The notes under the pieces were generated by a model, which was given only the letters and a program-made list of their open reading frames with translations, was not told where the DNA came from and made no database searches. Below are positions 12,145-23,600 of a stretch of DNA of 64,000 nucleotides, piece after piece. This stretch comes from Rhizophagus clarus. Its lineage: Eukaryota > Glomeromycota > Glomeromycetes > Glomerales > Glomeraceae. Every line of letters begins with the position of its first letter. The first letter of the stretch is position 1. The translations under genes were made by a program, and so were the position numbers. The DNA lies in assembly GCA_015698045.1 (NCBI GenBank), contig BLAL01000274.1:1674001-1738000 (forward strand), read 5' to 3'.

Positions 12145-13641
12145 TCATTCATAAGTAAACGGATTTGTCATGATATTAAGATTGGACAACGAATAACAAT
12201 ATTTCTTAATTACTCCATTGGCTTTATAATCTTTTAATAAATCTTCTAATCTTTCTTCAAAATTATAACTATAACATATTTCTAACGATATAGAATTCTC
12301 ATTTTCCCAATTATCAAGAAATAATTTTATATCATTCAAACCACACATCCAAAAAGTGTAAAATTTAAATTTAAACAAATTAATTGGCGAAGATTTAGCT
12401 AATATTATAAATAATTTATCCCATTGAAATTTATCAAAAATTATATTTTCTACATAAATTATTAATTCATTTAACAATTGACAATTATTCAATAAACCTT
12501 CAAGTTCTGGGATGAATGAATTAATATTATTAATTAATGACAGTTGAAGATATCTAAGATTTGGACAATTATGAGAAATAGCTTGGAAAAGAATTTTACT
12601 ATCAATACCATCATAATGCAACCAAATTTCGGTAAGATTTCCTGTCGTGTTTCCGATTATATTTGTCAAAAAATTACGTGGAACTTTATAAACTTTTAGA
12701 ATTTTTAAAGGTGATATTAATGGTAATGCCACATTTTCACTCTCATATTTCGTATATGTAAAATAAGGTCTTATATCTAAACTTATTAAATTCACGAGAC
12801 GTGAAAGAATTCTCGTAACAGGCAACCAGCACATTTCCAAGTATTGGACTGTATCTGCATGATCAATCAATGATTCTTCGAGAGATTTGTGAAATGATTC
12901 TCTATTTATTGTAGTATATAATTTAATTGATTTATTATTGTCATCAATGAATTTATTATTTCTACTATAAGGATGTTTAATGAAACTGACATTATTTAAT
13001 TTTTTTTGTTCTTCAATTAATTTGATGATCCCAGAACCATCAGTATAATGATATACGTCAAGTGTAAATTTTTTAATCGATTTGCATATTCTAGCCAATC
13101 CTTCTAAAATACTTTGATCAATTTCAGCATGACAATAAAAAGTTTCAAGCTCTGAAAAGCAATATTCGGCCCCTGGAATAACATGTAATTGATAATTAAA
13201 CCCGCTCGTAATACCAAGATGAATAAATTTTATATTTCTATTAATGAATAACCTTAATATCTCGTTTTTCACAATAGGTACGATTGAATTTTCAATCTCA
13301 TTTGACGAGATTACTTCTTCTAAAAACCCTAAATCCAAATATTTCCAGAAATTGATATAATTAAATGAAGGAAACTGATATTTATTTATAAGATGATTGT
13401 TAATTCCTTGAATCTTCAAAGTATTTTTTGATTCTTCCGATAAATGTAAAAATATTACGTCAAATAGTTTATTCTTTAAATATTCAGTTATATGAGATTG
13501 ACCAGGATTTTTCCATAAGATTGGTATCACTGTTATGCACCATGTTCTATTAACTAAAAGACAGGAATGAAGGGATTTTCTGTTATTTTTGTTTAATTCT
13601 TCAAATATCATAAAAAGGATGTCTTCGTTAAGACACCACAT
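12145..13641 (-). CDS. F-box protein with LRR-like C-terminal region, 498 aa
   Basis: Starts ATG TGG at 13641. Residues 1-45 carry an F-box: LNEDILFMIFEEL, then SLHSCLLVNRTWC and PILWKNP, which is the Skp1-binding helix set. The rest is leucine/isoleucine/asparagine-rich with irregular repeats of the LRR type (NCPNLRYLQLS, LLNNCQLLNELIIY), typical of the large glomeromycete F-box family. By family knowledge it would be the substrate-recognition subunit of an SCF ubiquitin ligase; the substrate is unknown. Single exon, intact. It is clearly related to 41176-42615 but diverged over the C-terminal part. Confidence 0.88.
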   Translation of the reverse strand: MWCLNEDILFMIFEELNKNNRKSLHSCLLVNRTWCITVIPILWKNPGQSHITEYLKNKLFDVIFLHLSEESKNTLKIQGINNHLINKYQFPSFNYINFWKYLDLGFLEEVISSNEIENSIVPIVKNEILRLFINRNIKFIHLGITSGFNYQLHVIPGAEYCFSELETFYCHAEIDQSILEGLARICKSIKKFTLDVYHYTDGSGIIKLIEEQKKLNNVSFIKHPYSRNNKFIDDNNKSIKLYTTINRESFHKSLEESLIDHADTVQYLEMCWLPVTRILSRLVNLISLDIRPYFTYTKYESENVALPLISPLKILKVYKVPRNFLTNIIGNTTGNLTEIWLHYDGIDSKILFQAISHNCPNLRYLQLSLINNINSFIPELEGLLNNCQLLNELIIYVENIIFDKFQWDKLFIILAKSSPINLFKFKFYTFWMCGLNDIKLFLDNWENENSISLEICYSYNFEERLEDLLKDYKANGVIKKYCYSLSNLNIMTNPFTYE

Positions 13642-16416
13642 TTTTGTTTTTTTTCAAAAAAAAAAAAAAAAATTTCATTATTTATACTCGGAATGTCTGT
13701 GTAACAAATATGCTATGAAATGGCATACTATTTGTGAAACGTGATAAATTTGATAATTTAATGTAACACTAGTGTGACACTACTGACACATTGTATTTAC
13801 AATTCAAGTTATATGAAACAAATCATGTAGCGAAGAACTATACTGAATATAACAATATATAGTAAAAGGTTCCCAACTTGATTATTTGTTTAACGTTCAG
13901 GTAATAAATTTGGAAAATTTGGGAAATTTCGGAAAATTTCTAGAAAATTGCAATTTAAATTTAAAGGGGGGATTTAAACATTTATGTCATTTATGTGTTT
14001 ATTATGATTTAAGTTTTTTAAAAAATAGAAGGGGGTGGGAACGTTAAACAAACAATCAAGTTGAAACGGCCTAACGATGATTTGTATTTATTATTTGAGG
14101 AATTTTTGAATTTTTAGTTTTTACTACAATTTCGTTGAGAGGGACAATACTTTTTGTTTCGTTGTTATCATTTTCACAATCATAGACATTATTCTTCTTC
14201 ATTACGCAATTATAGGTTCCTTCGCGTGGTAAATAGCCTTAAAACCGATTAAAGAAACCCATTCTATAACCTCTTTTTTTTATTTATAAGTTTCTGTTTT
14301 TTTTTTCATTTTGAAAATTCTTTTCTTAAAAATTATATTTTTTCTATTTTGTAAGGACTCCGTCTCTGGTCTCGCTTTTGACAGAAAATCTTGTACAAGT
14401 TTATCTACTAATTCATTTCAACCAACCCATTTATTGAAATCTTGTTAAAACCGTTTAGAATTGAACGATTGCAATCAGAATCCTATATAATGGTTTCTTC
14501 AATATTAAATGTCTGATCGATCAAATAGTTTGACGTGATAAACGATCATTAGTATCAGGTAGATATGCTTGCTGTATGTGATAGTGTATGACGTTATGAT
14601 GCCGTATAAATCAATGGGCATCAATGTATATAGAACAATAGAATAGTTAAAATAATTTGTAAATTTTATGATAGTTTTGTTTTATTAATGTTTAGATTTT
14701 ATAGTTTTATAATATTAGCTTAGGAACCATTCTTAATAAGGTATCTTAATTCAAACCTCTATTACAAAAAAATGTGTGATATTTCTAAGCGGAATTAGCT
14801 CCATTTGTTGGTGACTTTGTGTCATGGATAAAGATATTATAGTACTTCAGCAAAAAGTGGCATAATAACTTTGAAGTTACTTCTATATCAAAAAGGAATA
14901 ATGATACTGTTAACATTGCAACAAAAAAACAAAAATGAGATTTCTGAATGATTTCTGGCATTACCATCATTTTTGCATCACAACGATTTAACCAGATAAT
15001 TATCCAATAATTGCTAAAATAATTTTGGAAATTATTTTGTCAAGATCAGCTTTTACTATTGTATAATTTTAATATTAACTTTACAAGACCGGTTCAGATC
15101 GCTAGCATGATTACAGGGATTGGAAAAGCAGAATCAATTTATGGCGCAGAATCAGAAGCGTAAGATATTTCTTTAATCCAAAAGAAATCTTTAAAATATC
15201 CATTTCACATCTAAATAATCACTCAATTATGAATAAATTACCTTATTATTATGATTGTAATTATTTCAATTTTAAATTCCATGATCTTTTTTGTTTGGAA
15301 AAAATACAAATAATTAATTTCTGCTACTACCATCATAACCTCTCTTACATACATACATATAATGATAATCAGCTAATAAGCTATTCTATGAGCCCGTAAA
15401 TTTTTTCATATCATGTACGTTAGTCATTTGACTACTAGATGAATGCATCAGAAGTGAGTCAAGCTTGATATTTACATATCCTGTCTAATATTCTTTCGTG
15501 ATCTTCCTTATTTGTATTTTTACGGATAATATTTAGTTAAAAGGATAAGCTAAAAAATCTGTCAAGGTCTTTCAGAAGTCTATCAATAATTAAAATTATA
15601 ATATAAAACGTTAGGCTTCATGGTATAAATTAGTTATTTCGCGGATCAGCCTCGATCTCACTATCATCACGGCTCCACCGTGATGATCAATAATATCTAC
15701 GGCTTTCCGTAAATAAATATTACGCATTACCTAAAAGAAAATTGATTTCATGGATTCTTAATACAATGTTGGAAATCCTGCTCGTTCTTCACTTATTAAA
15801 AATGTTTGAATTTATAATTATTTTTCTCTTTTTGTCAAAACGTTACATAAATAGAGTCAGTCACTTTAGTTATAAAACAACAATTATGTTAACATACCAA
15901 CCACAAGCTCACCACCTACAACATCACCGTACGCGTCATATTTTGTGTTGCAACCTGTTTTGTAAAGTAGGTGTAGAGCAAGTTGCCTTTTTTAAATCAC
16001 TGTTAATCATCGACCTCGTCGTCACCATTATGATATACTGGAATTAAACAGAAGAATAAATATTACGCTATTACAAGTTTATTTAAGTTTATAATTTACT
16101 AAATACTGTCAGCTAATAAAATGAGTAATGCCAGATTTTGGAGATCAATGGAAACAATATTGGGTAAGAGAGCGACAGTTAGGAAAATTTTTGTTCCCCT
16201 TTTATATTATTTTCTCGTCATGTGATAATAACCTACAATGATGTAAAAAAAACTAGGAATTCATTTCCACTATTAGTAATTCACAGAATACAAAAATTAT
16301 GCTGCGTCTGATCATTTCTTCTAAAAGTTTAGTCGTTTATTAAAATAGTTAGTCGAGTTACTAAAAAAAAGTGACAAATTAAAAAAATTTATAATGAAAA
16401 TTTTTTTTTTTATTCT

Positions 16417-16459
<43 letters not shown>

Positions 16460-16487
16460 TTTTTTTTTCAAAACAAAAAAAAAAAAT
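13642..16487. other. Intergenic; (ATTT)n microsatellite before the second Sel1 gene
   Basis: No supported gene. Small ORFs at 14785-14970 and 15742-16047 show no recognisable domain, and the second begins at TTG. From about 16419 to 16461 a (TTTA)n tract of roughly ten units is followed by a T run and then an A run, ending right at the ATG at 16488, so the microsatellite lies in the leader or core promoter of that gene. Confidence 0.55.
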
Positions 16488-18377
16488 ATGACTTTAAGTC
16501 AAATTACAAATTATAATGATGATAATCATAAAAATTTTTTAAAAGAATTTTTAAAAGAATTTTATCGACAAATTATAAAAATTGAAAATTATAAAAATTT
16601 TGACGATATATTAATGAATTGGATGAAAGATTTTTATTATAATTATAATATTTATTATAATATAAATAATTTAAATTATAATGATATATTAAAATTAATG
16701 GAAAGACATAAGGAACATGAAAATTGGTTTTCAGGTTTAATAGGATTTTTTTATGAATATGGTATAATTATAGTTAAACGAAATAATAATGAGAATAATG
16801 ATGATAATAAAATTAATAAAATATTTATTGATAAAAAAAAATCTTTAAAATTATATTTATCATCAATTAATAAATTTATTAATGATGAAAATAAAGATTT
16901 AATTTCTATTTATCAATTACTTAATATTATTATTTCAAAATATTTATTATCATTATATTATTATAAGGACATTATTATAAATAAGGGGGATCTTAATTCA
17001 AGGAAAGGATTTAACCGTTCAAGAAATGTGATATCACCATATAATCAACTTGAAAGTTTTAATGGATTGATAATAAATTTATGTAAAGATGAAATAAATT
17101 CTATGGAGAAATTTTTTGGATCAACAAACAAACGTTCTAACGATTATGATAATAAGGAAAAAGAGTTAATAAAATTAAATAATTTAGGTTATTGCTATCA
17201 ATATGGAATAGGAAAAAACAAGGATGAATTTAAAGCGTTTGAATTTTATTTAAAATCAGCAGTAGGAGGAAATTTGAGTGCACAAAATAACTTGGGTTAT
17301 TGTTATCAAAATGGGATTGGAATAACAAAAAATGAAAAAAAAGCGTTTGAATGGTATTTGAAAGCTGCAAACGAAGGAGATTTACACGCGCAATATAATT
17401 TAGGTAATTGTTATCAAAATGGAATAGGAATTTTTAAGGATGACAAGGTAGCTTTTGGATGGTATCTAAAATCAGCTAAGGAAGATTATTCACCAGCACA
17501 ATTTATATTAGGTAATTACTATGAGAATGAAAAAAATTTAGAAAAATCTATTTACTGGTACAATAAAGCAGCGGATAATGGAAATAAATTTGCACAATAT
17601 AAATTAGGTAATTATTATTTATATGGAATAGGAGTTGAAAGAAATGAAACAAAAGCATTTAAATATTATGAAAAATCGGCAGAAAAAGGATATGTGAATG
17701 CACAAAATAATCTTGGATTTTTATATATTAAAAATGAGGGAACCGAAAAGGATTTAGAAAAGGCCATCTATTGGTTTCATAAAGCAGCAGCTAATGAAGA
17801 CGAAGTTGCATATGATAACTTAGCTATATGTTATGAATTAGGAATAGGTGTAAATAAAGATGAGAACAAGGCATTTGTATTGTATGAAAAATCAGCTGAA
17901 AAGGGATATATTAATTCTAAATTTCATCTTGGTTATTGCTATATAAATGGAATTGGAACAAAGATTAATAATGAAAAAGGGTTTGAGTTGTATGAAGAAG
18001 CAGAAAAAGGAAATAATAATAAAACAGATTTACCTGATAAAGAAATAGTAGATGATTTAAGTAATGTTAAATATTGGTATCAAAGGTTAGTTGAAATTGA
18101 TAATAAAGAAGCATTATATGAATTAGGAGAGATTTATGAATCGGGAAAGGGTGTTAATCAAAACGAAATTAGAGCATTTGATTTTTATAGACAAGCAGCT
18201 GAAAAGGGATGTATAAATGGTGAATATAAGCTTGCACATTATTTTCTTCAAGGTATTATAGTTGATATTGACATAGAAAGGGCTTTGAATTTGTATAAGA
18301 AAGCAGCCGAAATGGGGAATGTTGAAGCACAAAAAATTCTTGAATTATTAAGTGATCAAGACGAGGAAATAAAGTAA
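16488..18377 (+). CDS. Sel1-repeat protein, 629 aa
   Basis: Single exon starting ATG ACT right after an A-tract. Residues 1-225 share the N-terminal region of the Sel1 protein at 1706 (EFLKEFYRQI, HENWFSGLIGFFYEYG, LLSLYYYKD, NGLIINLCKDE). About ten Sel1 repeats follow (from LNNLGYCYQYGIGKNKDE to NLYKKAAEMGNVEAQK), some shortened or with inserts (one repeat near residue 345 lacks several residues). The protein is probably a helical scaffold. It ends DQDEEIK. The frame is intact. Partners are unknown. Confidence 0.9.
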   Translation: MTLSQITNYNDDNHKNFLKEFLKEFYRQIIKIENYKNFDDILMNWMKDFYYNYNIYYNINNLNYNDILKLMERHKEHENWFSGLIGFFYEYGIIIVKRNNNENNDDNKINKIFIDKKKSLKLYLSSINKFINDENKDLISIYQLLNIIISKYLLSLYYYKDIIINKGDLNSRKGFNRSRNVISPYNQLESFNGLIINLCKDEINSMEKFFGSTNKRSNDYDNKEKELIKLNNLGYCYQYGIGKNKDEFKAFEFYLKSAVGGNLSAQNNLGYCYQNGIGITKNEKKAFEWYLKAANEGDLHAQYNLGNCYQNGIGIFKDDKVAFGWYLKSAKEDYSPAQFILGNYYENEKNLEKSIYWYNKAADNGNKFAQYKLGNYYLYGIGVERNETKAFKYYEKSAEKGYVNAQNNLGFLYIKNEGTEKDLEKAIYWFHKAAANEDEVAYDNLAICYELGIGVNKDENKAFVLYEKSAEKGYINSKFHLGYCYINGIGTKINNEKGFELYEEAEKGNNNKTDLPDKEIVDDLSNVKYWYQRLVEIDNKEALYELGEIYESGKGVNQNEIRAFDFYRQAAEKGCINGEYKLAHYFLQGIIVDIDIERALNLYKKAAEMGNVEAQKILELLSDQDEEIK

Positions 18378-18889
18378 GTATTAATAGCGTTAGGTTAGAG
18401 GTTGAATAATAGGACAGAATTAAATTATTTATTAACTATTTTTAGACCTAAATAATTAGTTAAGTTTGAATGTCGTGCTCGATAAACATTTTACATGACT
18501 ATATGATTTTGATGCCATAATTTAAATGACTATTCTTTCTTATTCACTCGTGGTAATTAGAAACAAATTATAAGTAATATTATTAGAAATTTATAACACC
18601 ATAATGAAAGGGTTATTTATTTATTTTTTTCGTACGAGTTTAAAGTATATTTATGTGTTTTCATTAAATTATTTTTTAAAAAATTGAAATTTTCTTTATT
18701 AATCCAATATATCAAGGAGATCATAATTCATAGTTACCAAGTTAACAAAAGTATTAATTTTACAGTGATATTTGCAAATTACTATATTGTGAGAATTGTA
18801 TTATTTTTTATTTATTTTTTTATTAACGAAGTAATACGTAAATAATAAAATGCAACCATAAACTATCTTATATAAATAAATATGCATCA

Positions 18890-19720
18890 ATATTCTTCAT
18901 AAAATATTCTGACATTGAATTTCAGGATTTATAAAAATTCCTGGTACAAAAAATATTATAAACATATGATTCACAGTTATACATCAATATGTTATATGTA
19001 TCTTAAGACAAAAAACATGCAGAAAAAAATCTTTTTTGTTATAAAATATATGCTAAAACTTTCAATAGGATAGCATTATATATTGAAATTTATGATTCCC
19101 AAAAAAAAAGTGGGTACAAAATTATTTAAAATTCATCTAGAAAGGTGTTTCACTTTTGAAAACATAGTAAAAATGCAGGAAAATGCAGAAAAATGCGGGA
19201 AAATATACTTTTCTAATATAAAGTATGTATTGAAACTCTTAGTAGAATAGCATTATAAATCAAACTTCATGGTTCACAAAAAAATCTGAAGCAAAGATCT
19301 TAAAAATTCGTCTAGAAAAGTAACTCACTTTTAAAAAATCTCAAAAAAAGATAGTAAAAATACAGAAAAATGCAAAAAAAATCAAGTTTTTATTATAAAG
19401 TATGTGTTAAACTTTCAGAGGAATATTGTTATAAATTGAATTTTATGATTCAAAAAAAAAATCAGATACAAAATTATGAAAAATTCGTCTAGAAAAGTGA
19501 TTCACTTTATTTGAACACAAACATAAAATAATGTATTTTCTATTTAAAAAATCCAAAAATGTAAAAATGAAAAAAAATGCAGAGAAATGCATTTTTCAGA
19601 TATAAAGTATTATTGAAACTTTCAGTAGAATAGTATTCTGTATTGAATTTTATGATTCACAAAAAAGGTTCGGTATAAGAATATTAAAAATTCGTGTAAA
19701 AAGTGATTCACTTTAGCAAT
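18890..19720. repeat. Degenerate tandem satellite, unit about 175-205 bp
   Basis: The word AAATTCGTCTAGAAAAGTGA followed by TTCACTTT recurs at about 19130, 19305, 19482 and 19688. Each is preceded by a TTTATGATTCACAAAAAAA-like block and followed by AAAAATGCAGAAAAATGC and then TATAAAGTATGTATTGAAAC. A partial first unit begins near 18910. Unit lengths differ (about 175, 177 and 206 bp) and copies are diverged, so the array is old. No coding function is seen. Confidence 0.75.
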
Positions 19721-20648
19721 ACGAAAATCACATGATAACATCGCAAAATCAATAATTTTGAAAACGGCAATAAGATGGATCACATAATGAACTCTATTTA
19801 AAAATATATTGTATGTAAGAGATTACAATGCATGCTGTAAGAGTATATAACAATGAAGGGAGAAGATGATTAAACAATTATGATAAAATAGAATAAGAGA
19901 TAATAAATTTTAATGAAAAAAGATAGACGAAATAAGAAATGAAAAGGAAGATAAGGTAGTACTACAAAGGCAAAAAAGATGAGAAAAATGCAACACAACC
20001 TGTATTTGTGCAATTTAATTAGATATAATATTAGCTATTATTTATATAATTTAAGGCTATTAAAGCAAATTTAATAAAATTAGTAAAGCTATTAAATAAT
20101 TATAATATATGATTTAATGGTTTATCCACAATTTTCTTATTATTAATGTTTTATTTTACTTAACCAATTAGAAATAACATTGCACAACATTGGATCTTAG
20201 ATCTTGAAAACTTTATTTTTGCTGCTAGAAATACTAGTTTTATACATTTACATTATATAATTAATTTTTAATCCATTTTTTTTTACATTGCTTTAATTGA
20301 TCATATTATACCTTTTAATTCCAATCATATACTGTATATGTTTGATGTTATAAATAAAAATAAACTTGATCATTTAATATATTGTTCGGATAAGTTACAA
20401 CATAAAAGAATTATTTAAATTACAAACTAAGAAACTTATAAAATATCATACTACTCTAGCCTTAGTGTTAAAACAATTCCAAATAAAGAAAGAAATACAT
20501 ATATTTAACACTTAGTTATAAAAAAAGGATTTGTTTAAATTACAAACTAAGAAACTTGCAAAATATTTTACTACTCTAGCTTTAGTGTTTAAATAATTCT
20601 AATAAAAATGAAACAAAAATGAATATATCACAACACTACAAATCTAAA
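19721..20648. other. Intergenic with a tandem duplication at about 20410-20610
   Basis: A block beginning TTTAAATTACAAACTAAGAA and running through ACTACTCTAGC and TTTAGTGTT is present twice, at about 20412 and 20530, some 118 bp apart. It lies just beyond the stop codon of the minus-strand kinase gene and may include its 3' UTR. No gene is seen. Confidence 0.6.
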
Positions 20649-23600
20649 CTAATTGTCATCAGTTTTAATATCTAAATGATTAATAAATTAATTAATTTCA
20701 TATAAAATAATTTGTAAAATTACATTTTTTTGCACATATTACATACCCGATGACTTTATATCATCAATTATACAATTTAAACATTCACTTCCTACTTCTA
20801 ATTTTTCACTTGGTTTATCATCAACTATATAATCATTTACTTCTTTACTAGTAAAATCAAGTAAGCGACTTTTATGATATACTTGTGGATGAGATTTAGC
20901 TGTAAGATTAATATTTCCAATTGGTGCATTTATAAATTCCATAATGTTGCTTTTTAATTCTTCATTAATTTCATTATTAAAAGGTCGGAAAATCCAGACT
21001 TCAATAATATCACTTACTTCTTTAGCAGATAGCCTTTCTAATGGATTTTCATCCCAACATTTTTTCATCAAATCCACATAACATTGTGGAGTATTTTCAA
21101 TAATTTCAGGTCGTTCACCTTTACAAATACTTACACTGAGTTGAAAATCATGTGCTCTATCATTAAATGGTGGAACTCCAGATGTAAATTCCCACATAAT
21201 CATAGAAAAACTATATATGTCGCTAGCTGGAGTATATGGTTTGCCCCTTAAAACTTCAGGTGCCATAAATGGAATAACACCATAAATATCATATTTTCTT
21301 AAAAAATTTGTAGCTTTGCATAATCCTAAATCACTAATAAAAACCTTGTTCTTATCATTCTCATCTTCATCCTCATGATTTAAAATATTGCCATCATGGA
21401 GATCACAATGAATAAGATTTTTCTCATGTATTTTTTCAATACCAGAAATAATTTTATATAACATGAACAATCTTTGATTCCAATTATTTCCAATTATTTT
21501 CGTTAAATTCCCTCTTAAATTTCCCTTATTTGCATAATCCATTACTACCATATAATTCAAAGTATCTGGATTTTTCGTAAATCCATGTAAATCAATAATT
21601 ATAATTGAATCTAAACATTTTTCGTGACAATCCCACTATAAAAAATTAAAATAGGATATATTAATATAAATAATATATAATAAAAATAATAAAAGACAAA
21701 AATAAATAACATATAATTATACTTCATTTAAAAATTTATCTAAATTTTCATTTAAATTATTTTCATTCAAATTATTGAGACATTTAAGAGCTACTTCCTT
21801 CTCTCCATTATTTTTTAACCACAAGGCCTTGTATATAATACCAAATCCTCCTTTATCAAGATATTCAACATTTTTAAATTGATTATAAGGGATCCATTTT
21901 AAACTTTTTTCTTTAATAAATTTATCTAAAATTGCATTTTCACTTGTTCCAAACCTACATAAAATATAAATAATTGAAATATATTAAAATTTATAAACTC
22001 AAAATTAAAAAAGTAATATGAATGACTTACTCTAAAGTTTAATCAGAAATTTAATGAATATAAATTTTAGTTTTGGATAATATATTTATAATATATGGTC
22101 GATATTTTACAACTTACCAACTAAAGTAATAGATAGTATTTTTAAATAAAGACCAAAGTCGGTTAATTAAATTATGAATAAATATTATATGAATATAATA
22201 AATAATAACTTACAAGAATCTAAAGTGAATTACCAAGTTAATTTAAATTATACACAAATATCATATAAATATGTAATAATAGAATTAAATAAATAATTTA
22301 TAACTTACATTCTAAATAAATTACCAAATAATTTTTTAAATAAAGAAATTAGTTAGTTTAAATTATATGTAAATATTATATAAATATGTAATAATAAATT
22401 TAAATAAATAACTTATAACCAAGTCCAAGTCTTAACCAAAGACGAGTGTAATTCATTCAAGGCGTTATATATGAAAACCATCAAAAACAAATTAGGATTT
22501 GCTGCTACTGCTCCTAACATTATTATTACGAATTCCTTCTTTTATGGTCTAATTGATTTGTATCAACGACAATTAGAAGAAAAGATTACAAGCTTTATGA
22601 TTCAAATTAACAACCCTGGTCTTTTAGGGACTATCACGAATCTACGATTAAATAACATTCAACACGCCTTATCACTACCACGCTCTCCTCTCTTTGGTTT
22701 AACGACTGACGACTTTACACAATATCGCCGTTTCAAGACTCAGAAACAGTTAATGAAACGCGTCAAGAAAAGTCACTTGGTGAATTTGATTTTCTTATTA
22801 CAAGAACACGAACTCTCTATTTCTGAATCTCCTCCTCAGATTCCGAGTCGTGACGATAATATTTCTATCTCCTTTAATTTTGAGCGAGGAACTAACAATA
22901 ATACGCTCAAACCTGTATTCGCCGCTATTGATGATCATGATCAAGTATCATTTCATGCCTTTAAACGACTTCTTCCTTCCAACCAGTCATTAGCTACGAC
23001 TAATCACTTAATTCCAGACCTTACGACACCATCTAACTCTCTCACTGAATTTGATTTCTGTCCTGGTTGCGACAGAGATATTTCCGTCACACGTGATTCA
23101 CGATATACTCGATGTTCCGACCGCTTTGCCACTAATGATATAATTCCAATTCCAAACTCTGTAACTGTCTGGAATCGTTCTTCAAAACATAACGTTGATT
23201 CTCGTTCTTACGCTAATGACTCAATGGAAAATATTCTCCAATACCTACGGCGATTACATGACCTCAAAGGCACTTATACACCAAGTGACTTGATTCAAAT
23301 ATATTTTAATGATAATTCTACTCGTTCAAGACTGTTAGAAATTCTTTCTCAACTACGTGATTCAAAACAAGTCAATTATACGGCTTATACTGATGGCTCC
23401 CTTCAACACCTAGGATCTAATGATATTACCATGACATATGGTTTCATTCTCGTTGATGATGCCTCTAACGAAATTCGTTTTAAATCTAGTATTAGCCATT
23501 GGCCTTCCTCTACTCGTGCTGAAATCATGGCTGTTGTTACTACATTACTCGTTCTACCGAGAAATAGTCATATTACTATCCATACTGATTCACAAGCGAC

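Noticed and set aside
15742..16047. 101-codon ORF with hydrophobic segments
   Set aside because: It starts at TTG, has no splice or family support, and lies in ordinary intergenic DNA.
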